From positions 886,442 to 950,441 of the forward strand of contig JALDAJ010000001.1 in assembly GCA_022729235.1 (NCBI GenBank): DNA of 64,000 nucleotides, given 5' to 3'. Position numbers and translations under genes: made by a program. Numbering within the stretch: position 1 is the stretch's first letter; every line of letters begins with the position of its first letter. Below, one piece after another: positions 16,294 through 26,260 of this stretch. The stretch is from Candidatus Nanohalarchaeota archaeon (lineage in GTDB: Archaea; Nanohalarchaeota; Nanosalinia; Nanosalinales; Nanosalinaceae). The notes below the pieces were generated by a model. It saw only the letters and a program-made list of their open reading frames with translations, was not told the origin of the DNA and did not search any database.

Positions 16294-17007
16294 ATGGGCT
16301 TTGAAGGACTGAAAGCACTGGTTACAGGAGGCTCCAACGGTATAGGAGCAGCCATAGGCAAAATGCTCGTTGAAGAAGGTGCCGAGGTTATAGTCTTCGA
16401 CCAGGAGGAGCCCGGGTACGAGGCCGAGTACCACTCAGTTGATGTAAGAGACCACAGCCAGATAGAGGAAGCCTTCGGACAGATAGAAGAACTCGATATA
16501 CTCGTGAACAACGCCGGCGTCTACGAACAGGTCCTGACCGAGAACACCGAGCCGGAGCAGCTGGACAAGATGGTCGACACCAACTTCAAAGGATACTACA
16601 CTGTCGCCAAGCACGCCCTGCCGTTGCTGAAGGAAAACGAGGGCTCGATAGTCAACATCTCTTCAGGACTCGGGGAAAGCCCCGAACCTTACTCCCCTGC
16701 CTACTCCGCGACCAAAGCGGCGATCAACTCGCTTACAGACGCCTGGGCACAGAAGTACGCCTCCGACAACATCCGCGTCAACGCGGTGCTTCCAGGACCT
16801 ATCCACACCGACATGCTGCACGGTGCTTTCGACAGCGAGGAAGAACTCGACGAGTACCGCGAACTCAACCCGCTCGGCAAGATAGGAGAACCGGAAGACG
16901 TCGCCCGCGCAGTCCTCTACCTCGCCGACCCCGGAAACGACTTTGTAACAGGAGCGAAACTACCAGTCGACGGCGGAGAATCAGTAGGAACGGTATACAC
17001 GGAATGA
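16294..17007 (+). CDS. Short-chain dehydrogenase/reductase
   Basis: This 237-residue SDR has all the classical motifs: TGGSNGIG cofactor loop (about 11-18), NNAGV near 70, a Ser in VNISSG near 118, YSATK catalytic Tyr-x-x-x-Lys near 134, and a PGPIHTDM motif near 168. It oxidises or reduces an alcohol/ketone with NAD(P); an Asp after the second strand (FDQEEPG) favours NAD. Substrate is unknown. The third codon position is richer in C than in neighbours, hinting at high expression or transfer. A TATA-like GGTTTAACT precedes the ATG by about 25 bp. Confidence 0.9.
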   Translation: MGFEGLKALVTGGSNGIGAAIGKMLVEEGAEVIVFDQEEPGYEAEYHSVDVRDHSQIEEAFGQIEELDILVNNAGVYEQVLTENTEPEQLDKMVDTNFKGYYTVAKHALPLLKENEGSIVNISSGLGESPEPYSPAYSATKAAINSLTDAWAQKYASDNIRVNAVLPGPIHTDMLHGAFDSEEELDEYRELNPLGKIGEPEDVARAVLYLADPGNDFVTGAKLPVDGGESVGTVYTE

Positions 17008-17257
17008 CAGGATGAAGACTCTTCTACTTCTAGTCCAGAAAGGTATCGTCCTTGAAGTAAAATTAGAATATTGACGAGTAGAATGGCTAAGTTTATCCAT
17101 AACTGCGGGTTTTGACAAACCATCTTGAGTAGGCAAACTATTTACTCGCCTTAAAAATAGGTAGGGTGATTTCTCAGATTTCATTTCAACTCAATTTTGC
17201 CGGAACTACTGGAACAGCCTCCATTCAACCTTTTAAACAGGAAATCAACTGTTCTAC

Positions 17258-18097
17258 ATGTCCGAAACAGAGTGTCCAACCTGCGGCAAGTCGGACTTCA
17301 GCGATGAAAGCTACATGAAGAGACATCACAAGCTGATTCATGGAGAGAGCCTTCGGCAGAAATACGAGTGCTCAATTGGAGGATGCAATAATAAATCGTA
17401 CAATCCGAAATTCTGCAGTCAGGAATGTCTTGGGAAGGCTCGCAGGGCGTATGAGTTCGGAACTTGTGAAGCACCAGAATGTGACAATGAGACTTACAAG
17501 CAGAAATACTGCTCAAACAATTGTGCAAACAAGAATAGTTGGAGGTACAGGGACAACGCTGCCAAACGGGAAGAAGTAAGGCGAAAATTGTCGGAAATGA
17601 GAAAAGGTAAGAAGAACCCTTTTTATGGCGAGACGCACTCTGATGAAGTGAGGGCACAGATTTCTGAATCAATAGGCGGAGAAAATCACCCGCACTATGG
17701 CGTAACTGGAAAAGATCATCCCAGTTATGGAAAAGTTTCTGGATTGAAACTCCAAACTGTCGAAGAAACTGGTCATACGGTTAGGTCTAACTGGGAGAAA
17801 GAGATCGACCTGATGCTCCATAACGCTGGTATCAACTACGAATACGAGTCAAGGACTTTTGAGTTGTCAGATGAGCTTACATACACACCGGACTTTATTG
17901 TAGAAGATGTAATAATAGAGGTCAAAGGGTGGCCGGATGATAAGTCAAAGCGAAGAGCCCGGCTTTTTATGCAAGGTTTCTCCCAGTATACCTATCTTGT
18001 GATTGGAAATAAGCTTCCATGCGATATATTTATCAAATGGAAAAATAGAGATAGGCTCTTAGGCATTTTAGAAAAATCGATAGAAAAAGAGAAATAA
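17258..18097 (+). CDS. Freestanding homing-endonuclease-like protein
   Basis: This 279-residue protein is modular: an N-terminal C2H2 finger (CPTC...HHKLIH, residues 5-29), two CxxC/CS-type zinc clusters (residues 36-90), NUMOD3-like DNA-binding repeats (KGKKNPFYGETHSDEVRAQIS, then NHPHYG and HPSYG, 115-165), and a C-terminal PD-(D/E)XK nuclease-like core (YTPDF... IIEVKGW, about 210-235). This mix is typical of homing endonucleases of phages and selfish introns. It is AT-richer than nrdJ, with which it is convergent; ribonucleotide reductase genes are frequent targets of such elements. TATA-like CTTTTAAAC lies 26 bp before the ATG. Confidence 0.72.
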   Translation: MSETECPTCGKSDFSDESYMKRHHKLIHGESLRQKYECSIGGCNNKSYNPKFCSQECLGKARRAYEFGTCEAPECDNETYKQKYCSNNCANKNSWRYRDNAAKREEVRRKLSEMRKGKKNPFYGETHSDEVRAQISESIGGENHPHYGVTGKDHPSYGKVSGLKLQTVEETGHTVRSNWEKEIDLMLHNAGINYEYESRTFELSDELTYTPDFIVEDVIIEVKGWPDDKSKRRARLFMQGFSQYTYLVIGNKLPCDIFIKWKNRDRLLGILEKSIEKEK

Positions 18098-18105
18098 GAA
18101 AGTGG

Positions 18106-18130
18106 TGTTAGAGGTAGAGCACCTCTAACA
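18106..18130. terminator. Ten-bp perfect hairpin between convergent genes
   Basis: TGTTAGAGGT (18106-18115) pairs perfectly with ACCTCTAACA (18121-18130) around AGAGC. It overlaps the nrdJ stop codon and lies 9 bp after the endonuclease-like gene. T-rich sequence follows on both strands, so it may end transcription both ways. It could alternatively be a recognition site of the adjacent nuclease. Confidence 0.5.
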
Positions 18131-21052
18131 TTTTGAATAGCCACAACCTGGACACTTCTTGCAGCCTTCGATGATGGCGAGCATGCCTCCGCAGTCCGGG
18201 CATTCTGGTGTTGTGCCGTCTTTGACGAGTTCGGCGGCGTCTGCCTGTTGCTCTACTTCTGTCTTGCCGGCGTTCTGTGTCTTGGTGTCGTCTTCTTGTT
18301 CGAACTCGTCCACTGTCTGCTGTGGTGCGTTTCCGCCTTCGAGGTGGCGTTTGAATGCTTCGGCGATGGCGTCGGGGACTGAGTGGATCTGTGTTCCCTG
18401 GTCCCAGGCAATCTGTGGTGAGCGGATATCGTCCAGTTGCTTAATGACTTCTTCCGCTGATGCTCCGCTTCTCAGTGCGAGCGAGGTCATGCGTCCTAGT
18501 GCCTGTGTGAAGCTCTGGGTGTATCCTCCGCTCTTGCCAAGGTTTGCGAATACTTCGAACGGTCCGTAGCCTTCGGCGTCGTTGATGGTGACGAATAGGT
18601 CGCCGTAGGCGGTCTCTATTTCCTGTGTGGTGCCGGAGACCTGTTTCGGTCGTTCCTTGACTCCGCGGTCCTGTCCCATGGAGGTGTGTCCGCCGTTGCC
18701 TTCTGTGTCGGCTTCTACTCCTTCCTGTGTTATCTCCTGGTCAAGCCCTTCTTCCCTGACTTCGAGGTCTGTCTGTGATGCGACTTCTTCGAACTCGTTG
18801 CTCTGCAGTAGGGATTCTGCTCCGCCGAATTCTTCGACGATTTCGTGGAGCATGTCGACCTTGTCCATGTCGGTGAGCTGGTTGTCAGCGTTCTGTTTCA
18901 TGACTTCTGTCTCGCGTGTTCCATCTCTGTACACGGTCATGCCTTTGATTCCCTTGTCGTACGCCCTCATGTATGCGTCGCGTACATCCTGTTTGGATGC
19001 GTCGTTTGGGAAGTTGCAGGTCTTGCTGATGCCGGAGTGGTTGTGCTCCTGGAATGCTGCCTGGATGTCGACGTGTTCCTCTGGTTTGACTCTATCAGAG
19101 GTGACGAAGAGTTCCTTCATCGCTGGCGGTAGGACGTCGTTGCTTAACGAGTCGACTCCTTCCCATTCGTTGTTCCGCATCTTCTCCTCTACTTCTTCAC
19201 GTACCTGGTCGACGTCGATGCCGTTGGCTTCCAGCGCTTTGATGAAGTAGTCGTCGAACTCGACGAGCATGTCCTCGCCCTGGATGTCCTTGGCGACGTT
19301 CTTAAAGTAGGCGACCTGGAAGATCGGTTCGCATCCTCCTGAGGTGTTGCCTATCATGCTCGTGGTCCCGGTGGGTGCGATGGTAACCGTGTTGTGGTTT
19401 CTCATCTCCAGTCCGTCTTCGAAATCTTCAGCGTCGTATCCGCCGCTCATCTTGTGGAACCATTCCTCATACTCGGTTGGTTCAGCCCACTTGGATTTCT
19501 CCCATTCTCCGAACGTTCCTCTCACGTCCGCGAGCCTGTGGCTTTCCTCGACGGAGAACCTTGTGATTAGTCTCTGGATTTCTTTTGCGGCTGCCTGTGA
19601 TTCTTCAGAGCCGTACCGGATTCCGAGCTGGACAAGCATCTGTGCGAATCCCATGAGTCCTAACCCGACTTTTCTCATCTCACTGACTTTTTCCTCGATT
19701 TCTTCGAGAGGGAAGTCGCTCATCGTCACGACGTTGTCGAGGAACCGTGTCCCGATTTTTGCGATTCTTTCGAGTTCGTCAACCTTCATGGCTTCCTGGA
19801 CGTACTCCTGCATCGCGATGTCGAGTTCTTCCTCGTCGCTGTACTCGATGTCGTGTTCAGCGCACCATTCGTGGAAGTTGAGTCCCATGCCGTCGCCCTG
19901 GTCCTCTACCAGTAGCGAGAGGTTGATGTGTCCGAGGTTGCATGCCTCGTAGTTTTCAAGCGGTTGCTCCGCACAAGGGTTAGTTGCTTCCATGCGGTGT
20001 TCCGGGTGTTTTTCGACGTCGAATGAGTGCTTGTCGTTCGCCTCGTCGTAGACGTAGAATCCTGGTTCTCCGTTTCTCCAGGCACCGTCGACCAGGGTCT
20101 CCCAGATGAACCTTGCCGGGAGCGTCATCTCTTCGCCCGGTTCGAGTTCTATGTCGAACTCTTCGATTTCTTCGCCGAAAGTCTGCGCGAAGTCTCTCCA
20201 GAAGTTGTCATCCTTGCCCTGGTCGCTTCCGGATGCTTCAGGGTACCAGTCTTCGTCGCTGTTGTAGAACTCCGCGGTCTTTTCAGTTACGGTGTGTGGT
20301 TCGTTGTCGGAAGGATTGACAAGTGTGTATTCTTCATCGTTCTTCACCGCCTCCATGAAGTCGTGTGTTAAGCCAACTGAAATGTTGAAGTTGGATAGGT
20401 TGCCTTCCTTTCTCTTCGAGGTTATGAACCGGAGTACGTCAGGGTGATCGATGCGCATGATTCCCATCTGTGCGCCCCTTCTTTTTCCGCCCTGTTTGAT
20501 TGTTCCGCACATGGTGTCGAAGACCTGCTGGAAAGTCATCGGTCCGGAGGCGATTCCTCCTGTCGATGAAACGGCGTCTCCTTTAGGTCGTAGCAGGTGG
20601 AATGGGTATCCTACGCCTCCTCCTGTCTGGAAGATGTTCGCCGCGTCGTGTACCGCTCCGAAGATCGAGTCCATGTCGTCCTCCGGGTGTACCACGAAGC
20701 ACGCGCTCAACTGCTGGAGTTCTGCTCCCGCGTTCATCAGTGTCGGCGAGTTAGGCATGAACTTCAGGTTGGTCATCAGTTCGTAGAACTGTTTCCACGA
20801 CTTCTCATAGTCTACGTCATCGTATTCTTTATCCGGCTGCGCCACATTCTTTGCTACACGTTCGAACATCTCCTCCGGAGTCTCCGTCAAGTTGCCGTCC
20901 CTGTCTTTGAGGAGGTATCGTGCGGGCAGTATCCGTTCGTACGCGTTCTCCGTCAGTCGTTCTTCTACTGTGTCACCTGTCACACGTTTGACAGGTAGCT
21001 GGAATTCAGATTTTGAGGAAACATCGTTGGTTTCGGTAACAGTGTCAGTCAT
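18125..21052 (-). CDS. nrdJ: Adenosylcobalamin-dependent (class II) ribonucleotide reductase
   Basis: This 975-residue protein makes deoxynucleotides. Substrate-site motifs are clear: first redox Cys near 118 (QLSACFV), the N-x-C-x-E radical site NPCAEQPL (358-365), and the following Cys in CNLGHINL. The C terminus ends in two zinc-knuckle pairs, CPDCGG and [12 protein letters not shown], the long NrdJ type whose tail carries the reducing cysteines. There is no N-terminal ATP cone and no intein. It depends on vitamin B12, for which no synthesis or uptake gene is in the window. nrdR lies 76 bp upstream on the same strand; a GGGGGAT ribosome site precedes the ATG. Confidence 0.95.
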   Translation of the reverse strand: MTDTVTETNDVSSKSEFQLPVKRVTGDTVEERLTENAYERILPARYLLKDRDGNLTETPEEMFERVAKNVAQPDKEYDDVDYEKSWKQFYELMTNLKFMPNSPTLMNAGAELQQLSACFVVHPEDDMDSIFGAVHDAANIFQTGGGVGYPFHLLRPKGDAVSSTGGIASGPMTFQQVFDTMCGTIKQGGKRRGAQMGIMRIDHPDVLRFITSKRKEGNLSNFNISVGLTHDFMEAVKNDEEYTLVNPSDNEPHTVTEKTAEFYNSDEDWYPEASGSDQGKDDNFWRDFAQTFGEEIEEFDIELEPGEEMTLPARFIWETLVDGAWRNGEPGFYVYDEANDKHSFDVEKHPEHRMEATNPCAEQPLENYEACNLGHINLSLLVEDQGDGMGLNFHEWCAEHDIEYSDEEELDIAMQEYVQEAMKVDELERIAKIGTRFLDNVVTMSDFPLEEIEEKVSEMRKVGLGLMGFAQMLVQLGIRYGSEESQAAAKEIQRLITRFSVEESHRLADVRGTFGEWEKSKWAEPTEYEEWFHKMSGGYDAEDFEDGLEMRNHNTVTIAPTGTTSMIGNTSGGCEPIFQVAYFKNVAKDIQGEDMLVEFDDYFIKALEANGIDVDQVREEVEEKMRNNEWEGVDSLSNDVLPPAMKELFVTSDRVKPEEHVDIQAAFQEHNHSGISKTCNFPNDASKQDVRDAYMRAYDKGIKGMTVYRDGTRETEVMKQNADNQLTDMDKVDMLHEIVEEFGGAESLLQSNEFEEVASQTDLEVREEGLDQEITQEGVEADTEGNGGHTSMGQDRGVKERPKQVSGTTQEIETAYGDLFVTINDAEGYGPFEVFANLGKSGGYTQSFTQALGRMTSLALRSGASAEEVIKQLDDIRSPQIAWDQGTQIHSVPDAIAEAFKRHLEGGNAPQQTVDEFEQEDDTKTQNAGKTEVEQQADAAELVKDGTTPECPDCGGMLAIIEGCKKCPGCGYSKC

Positions 21053-21128
21053 TTGTGGTAATCCCCCATTGAGTATGATTCGAAAGTTGATGTGTTGGAA
21101 CTTTGATGTGAATTATGAGTTGTGATTA

Positions 21129-21569
21129 TCATTTTTCTTGTAACGCCTCGACTTCTTCCTGGAATGATTCAGCGTTTTCGAACGAGTCGTATACGGATGC
21201 GAACCTGATATAGGCGACCTCGTTCCGCCTCTTTAATTCCTGCTTCACGAGTTCTCCTATCTCCTCCGTGGTGACTTCTTTCCGATCCATTACCTGTCTT
21301 TTAACATCCTCGACTGTTGACTCGATGTCGTCTTCTTCAAGAGGAGTTTTTTCGGCAGCCTTCTCGATACCGTCTCGTATTTTCTCTTCATCGAACTCCA
21401 TGATGTCACCGGAGCGCTTTGTTACCTGGATGTCGTATTTCTCCACGGTTTCGTAAGTAGTGAACCGTCTATCGCAGTCACTGCATTCACGTCTCCTCCT
21501 GATTCTTTCACTGGATTCCCGTGTGTCAACGACGTTGGTCGAGCATTTTCCACAGTATGGGCATTTCAT
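21129..21569 (-). CDS. nrdR: NrdR-type transcriptional regulator of ribonucleotide reductase
   Basis: This 146-residue protein has the NrdR plan: an N-terminal zinc ribbon (CPYCGK at 3-8 and CSDC near 29) with the FTTYE linker, then an ATP-cone domain (VTKRSGDIMEFDEEKIRDGI onwards). In bacteria NrdR represses nrd genes in response to ATP/dATP. Placement just upstream of nrdJ on the same strand fits that role. I did not find a convincing NrdR box in the 76-bp gap or upstream, so the binding site may be different in this lineage. Confidence 0.92.
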   Translation of the reverse strand: MKCPYCGKCSTNVVDTRESSERIRRRRECSDCDRRFTTYETVEKYDIQVTKRSGDIMEFDEEKIRDGIEKAAEKTPLEEDDIESTVEDVKRQVMDRKEVTTEEIGELVKQELKRRNEVAYIRFASVYDSFENAESFQEEVEALQEK

Positions 21570-21828
21570 GCGATATACTTACCTCTAGCTGCTTATACGG
21601 ACTTATGCACCATCCACTACATGTTGGGGAGAATCTATCCCCTTCCCCCGCATATGTCGTGCTTTCGCAATCCGAGTTTTGTCTCTGGTACTTATAAACT
21701 CTGCCATGTTGAAATCGCGTGAACTGTGTAATCAAGAAGAACATATTCGATACTCAATTTATGTTGTAACTTCTAGATAACAACACTTATTTAAAGAGGC
21801 ATGAGTAATGTTACTTTAAGGTGACAAA

Positions 21829-21963
21829 ATGGGATACGGACTAGGTGCAGACACGGCTCAAGATGTACTCAATCAGACTGCGGAAGCTTCCAGTACTATA
21901 GACGATACAGTCTATACGCTTGAGGAGAAGTGTTTTGATCCAGAAGACATGTTAGGGGAGTAA
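21829..21963 (+). CDS. Small acidic 44-residue protein
   Basis: The ORF starts at an ATG with a good Shine-Dalgarno, AAGGTGA, ending 5 nt upstream. A TATA-like TTATTTAAAG lies about 35-45 bp before the start. The product begins MGYGLGADTAQDVLNQ, has helical potential throughout, and one Cys near residue 35. Codon use fits neighbouring genes. No family is recognised. It may be co-transcribed with the PIN-ATPase gene 55 bp downstream. It is too short for ordinary gene finders. Confidence 0.55.
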   Translation: MGYGLGADTAQDVLNQTAEASSTIDDTVYTLEEKCFDPEDMLGE

Positions 21964-22018
21964 GTCTCTCCTTTTTCTCTCCTTCTTATTTTTCAAACTT
22001 GGCTATAAGTGATAATAT

Positions 22019-23818
22019 ATGACAGACGAAATCGTACCCGATACATCGATACTTATCGACGGTAAGCTTTCCGGGCTCGCGGAAGATGGCGAGCTGGATG
22101 GAGCTGTAGTGATACCTGAGTTTGTTGTCGATGAGTTAGAGAACCAGGCGAACCGCGGACTCGAGGTAGGTTACGCAGGGATAGAGGAGATCAAGAGGAT
22201 ACGAGAGCTTGCGGAGGAGAAAGGTTTTGACCTATCCTTCACCGGTAGACGTCCGACACAGGAGGAGATAGATCTGGCGTCCAGTGGTAGAATCGATGCG
22301 TTGATAAGAGATATAGCCGAGGAAAGAGACGCCACTCTTTACACAGGCGACATCGTCCAGGGGAAGATGGCTGAGGCGAAGGGTATCGAGGTAAGAGTAT
22401 TTGAGAAGGAGCGGGTTGAGAGGTTTCCGCTTGAAGACTACTTTGACGAAGAGACTATGTCTGTTCACCTGAAGCAGGGAAGCGTCCCAAAAGCTAAGAG
22501 AGGACTGCCCGGGGAGTTCGGGCTTGAAGACATCGGCGACGAGGAGATGACAAGGGACGATATAGAGAGGATAATACAAGATACTATAGAAACCGCGGAG
22601 ACCTCGGATGAGGGACTTATCGAGCTTGAGAAAGAAGGTGCCACAGTAATCCAGCTGGGGCGTTACAGGATAGCTATCTCGCGTCCTCCTTTCTCCGAGG
22701 CGCCGGAAGTTACCGCGGTGCGCCCGGTCGCGAAGGTAGGGCTAGAGGACTACGACCTGTCAGACAAGCTCCTTAACAGGCTGGAAGAGACTGCGGAAGG
22801 GATACTCATCTCTGGTGCGCCAGGACACGGTAAATCTACGTTCGCACAGGCGCTGGTCGAGTACTACGAGGATCAGGGCAATATCATGAAGACAATGGAG
22901 AAACCCCGCGACCTGGATGTCGGACCTGACATCACCCAGTACGCGGCGCTTGAGGATGAGATGGAGAACACTGGCGACTTCCTCCTGCTTGTCAGACCTG
23001 ACTACACTGTTTACGATGAGGTCAGAAAAACCAGTGACTTCGAAGTCTACAGCGACATGAGGATGGCAGGAGTCGGGATGATCGGAGTGGTCCACGCATC
23101 AGAAGCTGTCGATGCCGTCCAGCGTTTAATCGGTCGTGTTGAGATGGGAATGATACCGCAGATAGTTGATACAGTAATCCACATCGAGAACGCATCGGTC
23201 GCGAAGGTCTACAAACTGGAGCTGACTGTCAAGGTTCCGGAGGGTATGACAGAAGCAGATCTTGCCCGACCAGTTGTGCTCATCAGCGACCTCGGAACGG
23301 GTGAACCAGAGTACGAAATATACACTTACGGAGAGGAGACAGTCGTCCTCCCCATCGACGGCGACAGAGAAATCTCCGGCACGCAAAAACTGGCTCAGGA
23401 TCAGCTTGAACACGTTTTACAGGCGAGAGGTATCGACGATGCACGCATCGAGTTCATCTCCGACGACCATATCAGACTTCTAGTGGACGAGGAAGAAATC
23501 CCTCACATTATAGGACACGGCGGGGAAAACATCGACCAGCTAGAGGAAGAACTCGGACTCAGTATAACAGTCGAGCCACGGACAGGTACCCTGAAGAGCG
23601 AAGTCAGCGGTTACGGCGTTGAGGAACGCGGTAACTCGGTGATAATCAGTGTTGGAGAGGACATGTCCGGGAAAGAGGTCGATGTCTACGACGGCGACGA
23701 ATTCCTGTTAACCGCGACCGTTGGAAAGACTGGTGAAGTGTCTGTCACCAAGCAGAGCGATCTTGCGTCCAGAATTCTTGGGGCGTCAGAGAGCGGGAAG
23801 CTGGAAGTAAGGGTCTAA
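22019..23818 (+). CDS. PIN-domain/PilT-type ATPase/KH protein (PINc/VapC ATPase)
   Basis: This 599-residue archaeal multidomain protein starts with a PIN nuclease-like domain (PDTSILIDG at 7-15, with acidic residues ELENQ and TGD later). A secretion-type ATPase core has Walker A SGAPGHGKST near 265, and a KH RNA-binding motif IIGHGGENIDQLEEELG lies near 500. The family is nearly universal in archaea and is thought to act on RNA or ribosomes; its exact job is unproven. The PIN active-site acids appear present. The stop overlaps the convergent gene by 4 bp. Confidence 0.9.
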   Translation: MTDEIVPDTSILIDGKLSGLAEDGELDGAVVIPEFVVDELENQANRGLEVGYAGIEEIKRIRELAEEKGFDLSFTGRRPTQEEIDLASSGRIDALIRDIAEERDATLYTGDIVQGKMAEAKGIEVRVFEKERVERFPLEDYFDEETMSVHLKQGSVPKAKRGLPGEFGLEDIGDEEMTRDDIERIIQDTIETAETSDEGLIELEKEGATVIQLGRYRIAISRPPFSEAPEVTAVRPVAKVGLEDYDLSDKLLNRLEETAEGILISGAPGHGKSTFAQALVEYYEDQGNIMKTMEKPRDLDVGPDITQYAALEDEMENTGDFLLLVRPDYTVYDEVRKTSDFEVYSDMRMAGVGMIGVVHASEAVDAVQRLIGRVEMGMIPQIVDTVIHIENASVAKVYKLELTVKVPEGMTEADLARPVVLISDLGTGEPEYEIYTYGEETVVLPIDGDREISGTQKLAQDQLEHVLQARGIDDARIEFISDDHIRLLVDEEEIPHIIGHGGENIDQLEEELGLSITVEPRTGTLKSEVSGYGVEERGNSVIISVGEDMSGKEVDVYDGDEFLLTATVGKTGEVSVTKQSDLASRILGASESGKLEVRV

Positions 23819-24576
23819 GATAGTTTAGCAAGATCGACTTCGTCGGAAATACAGTATGAGTTATGTCCGCCGCGACCATCTTTCTTGAGCATACCTGCTT
23901 GTGTTAAGTCATCAAGCTTGTCCAACGCTCCAGAGTTAGTTTGATTCAGGTAGTCGGCGACATCGCTAGTATGTGCTTCTCCTCCCTGCTGCTGGATGTA
24001 ATCCATAATGTCTCCACCATATGGTATTTCTCTTGCGAAAAACTGCTCAGGTCTCTCCACGAGTTGAATCAATTCCCTCTCTGATAAGTAAAGGGTTTTA
24101 CTTCCGTGGACATCGATAAATTCCAGGAGTTCTTGAGTTTCCGGGACGCATCTTAATATTCCGTGTCCACAGTACTCTATCTTTTCCACCTCCTCAGGCA
24201 AGCGCTGGGCGAGAAGATTTGAAGCTCTTCTCGAGTGACCGTCAGCCCTGATACCGAATTCGATGTAAGGTCGGTCAGTTATGAAGTCAAGATCCTCTAC
24301 GGTTATCTCGGCAGAGTAAGTCACTTTTCCCGAGTTATTCCTGCCAAAAAAGTTATCAGGAAACTCGGCAGTATACTCGATGTAGTCTTCTCCTCTAGAC
24401 GTTACTTGAGGTCCAAATTCATCAAAGTCTCCCATATTGCCACGGAGCTCTTTCTCAGCGAGTTCCGTTAAGTTCTCCCAGGCAGGAGGTAAAAGTTCAC
24501 GAGTGAAATCCTGCCAGGGGGCAATCCTGATTATATCCTTGGAGATACGCTCCTTCAAGACTTCAAACCGGGGCAT
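23815..24576 (-). CDS. Hypothetical protein with C-terminal winged-helix-like region
   Basis: In this 253-residue protein the last 70 residues read as a winged helix (DIMDYIQQQGGEAHTSDVADYLNQT, then LDDLTQAGMLKKDGRGGHNSY). The N-terminal 170 residues are alpha/beta with a RNNSGKVTYSAEITVEDLDF strand pair. I do not recognise the family; a sensor plus DNA-binding arrangement is plausible. It is divergent from the DUF389 gene and overlaps the PIN-ATPase stop by 4 bp. Confidence 0.5.
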   Translation of the reverse strand: MPRFEVLKERISKDIIRIAPWQDFTRELLPPAWENLTELAEKELRGNMGDFDEFGPQVTSRGEDYIEYTAEFPDNFFGRNNSGKVTYSAEITVEDLDFITDRPYIEFGIRADGHSRRASNLLAQRLPEEVEKIEYCGHGILRCVPETQELLEFIDVHGSKTLYLSERELIQLVERPEQFFAREIPYGGDIMDYIQQQGGEAHTSDVADYLNQTNSGALDKLDDLTQAGMLKKDGRGGHNSYCISDEVDLAKLS

Positions 24577-24617
24577 AAGACAAGATATAAAGCCAAGAAT
24601 TATTAGATTTTCTAGAT

Positions 24618-25778
24618 GTGAGACAGCTCCAGGTAACGGTTCCGAAAAAGTTCAAGAGTGATACGGAGGATATCCTCGAAGGATACTCCAGCGACATCTC
24701 TTCGAGTGAGGTGGAGAAGGATGATAGAAAGGCCGTTGAGTTCACTGTTTCTGTTGAGTCGGAGGATATAGATGAACTAACTGAAGAACTGAAGGATATC
24801 GAGGACCTGGAGTCCGGTGAGCTTTCTATCCGTGTCCAGGAGCAGGAGTCTCTTATCAAGAAAGGTCAGAAGACCAAGGGCTCGGGTTCTGCATTGTCAC
24901 AGGAGGAGCTTTACTCTAAGGCGCAGGAGGCAGCCGTGTTCAACAACGCACAGTGGGGACTGATAGCAGTTGCTTCTGCTATCGCCGCGTATGGCTTGGC
25001 TCTGGATAATGTTATTGTTGTAGTCGGTGCGATGATGCTTGCGCCGATACTTGCCCCGCTGGTTTCCAACACGATTTCTCTCGTAGTTGGAGACCGGTCA
25101 TTGATGAAAGACTCTCTTTTCTCGGGAGGTATAAGTGTTCTCGTGGTGATAGCGGTATCATTTATCGCTGTAACCCCGTTCCCTGTAGGTATGAACTCCA
25201 CGCTGGAGATGGTCGTGTCTTCGAGTGTTCTTGGAGTCCTGCTATCGCTCCTGGTCGGTTCCGCCGCAGCATTATCGTTTGCAACAGGATATAGAGACCA
25301 GATAGCTGGAGTTGCAGTGGCTATCGCGATTGTTCCTCCGCTTGCCGCGGTCGGTATAGGGCTTAACATGCAAAATTTCCTGCTCTCTGTCCAGGCAGCT
25401 ACCGTGGCATCGATGAATATCCTTGCGGTTCTGGTTTCAGGATTCCTGACATTCAAAATCCTTGGTCTTAAGCCTTCAACTTACTACCGACAGGAGCAGG
25501 CTGAAAAGATGAAATACGTGGTTCCAGCGGCGTTAATCCTTTTTGGACTGCTCGCCGCTCCATTAATATATTCTTCATACAACAGCTACCAGGAGCATGT
25601 TTCCCAGCAGGAGGTAAGGGATGTGGCAGAAGACTTTTTCGGGGAAGACCTGCTGGAAGTAAGAGTTGATGGTTCATCGATGACTATCATCGTCATGGGG
25701 GAACAAGACACTGAGAAGTTCAGAACGCAGTTATCAGCGGAACAAGAAGTAGAAATCCGGCAACTCAGTACCGAGTAG
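24618..25778 (+). CDS. DUF389 (TIGR00341-like) membrane protein
   Basis: This 386-residue protein has an N-terminal soluble domain (about 1-95), then a hydrophobic core of six or seven spans with the hallmark GAMMLAPILAPLVS near residue 140 and AIVPPLAAVGIGLN near 240. These match DUF389 proteins, widespread and of unknown function. A soluble C-terminal domain of about 60 residues follows. The start is GTG at 24618. A small membrane protein gene follows after about 30 bp, probably in the same transcript. Confidence 0.85.
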   Translation: MRQLQVTVPKKFKSDTEDILEGYSSDISSSEVEKDDRKAVEFTVSVESEDIDELTEELKDIEDLESGELSIRVQEQESLIKKGQKTKGSGSALSQEELYSKAQEAAVFNNAQWGLIAVASAIAAYGLALDNVIVVVGAMMLAPILAPLVSNTISLVVGDRSLMKDSLFSGGISVLVVIAVSFIAVTPFPVGMNSTLEMVVSSSVLGVLLSLLVGSAAALSFATGYRDQIAGVAVAIAIVPPLAAVGIGLNMQNFLLSVQAATVASMNILAVLVSGFLTFKILGLKPSTYYRQEQAEKMKYVVPAALILFGLLAAPLIYSSYNSYQEHVSQQEVRDVAEDFFGEDLLEVRVDGSSMTIIVMGEQDTEKFRTQLSAEQEVEIRQLSTE

Positions 25779-25809
25779 TTATTTAAAAAAGCATCGGGAA
25801 CGCTTTAGT

Positions 25810-26169
25810 ATGACTATGGGAGAGCTTATCCTCGCAGTTAACACGGCGGGGACTTTGGCTATCGGAGCTATCTGTTTCTTCATAGTCTACACCACCTTCA
25901 AGGGTATAGAAGACAGCAAGATACAGGAGTTCTCCCGGCGTTTCATGATGGCTATCGCCGTTTTAATCCTGTACGTGTCGTATCTAATGACATACGAGGC
26001 ATTCTTCCCTGACTCCACAATCGCGCAGTACCCGCTCTACATCATACTGATTTTCGTCTTTATCTACATGATATACGCGGCGATAGCGTTTGAGAAAGTC
26101 GCGGAGTCATACGGTATCTCCCAGGATGCCAAGCTTGAGAAGATGGAGCAAGAAGAGATAGGTAAATAA
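25810..26169 (+). CDS. Small three-span membrane protein
   Basis: This 119-residue protein has three predicted spans (about 6-28, 44-64, 75-95) and a charged C-terminal tail of about 20 residues. No motif is recognised. It follows DUF389 by 31 bp with TATA-like TTATTTAAAAAA between, so it may also have its own promoter. Confidence 0.6.
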   Translation: MTMGELILAVNTAGTLAIGAICFFIVYTTFKGIEDSKIQEFSRRFMMAIAVLILYVSYLMTYEAFFPDSTIAQYPLYIILIFVFIYMIYAAIAFEKVAESYGISQDAKLEKMEQEEIGK

Positions 26170-26260
26170 GTTCAAAGGATATATTCCGCCATCTAAGAAG
26201 CTTCCCAGCCATCCTTACCTCTTCATATAGAGAGTAAAATTTAGTGGAAAGAGGAGTTTT

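Noticed and set aside
18627-19250. Long open frames opposite nrdJ
   Set aside because: They lie inside the well-supported nrdJ gene on the other strand and read as Ser/Cys-rich, shadow-like sequence with no motif.
21053-21128. NrdR box in the nrdR-nrdJ gap
   Set aside because: No pair of 16-bp palindromic boxes with the usual spacing could be found by eye.
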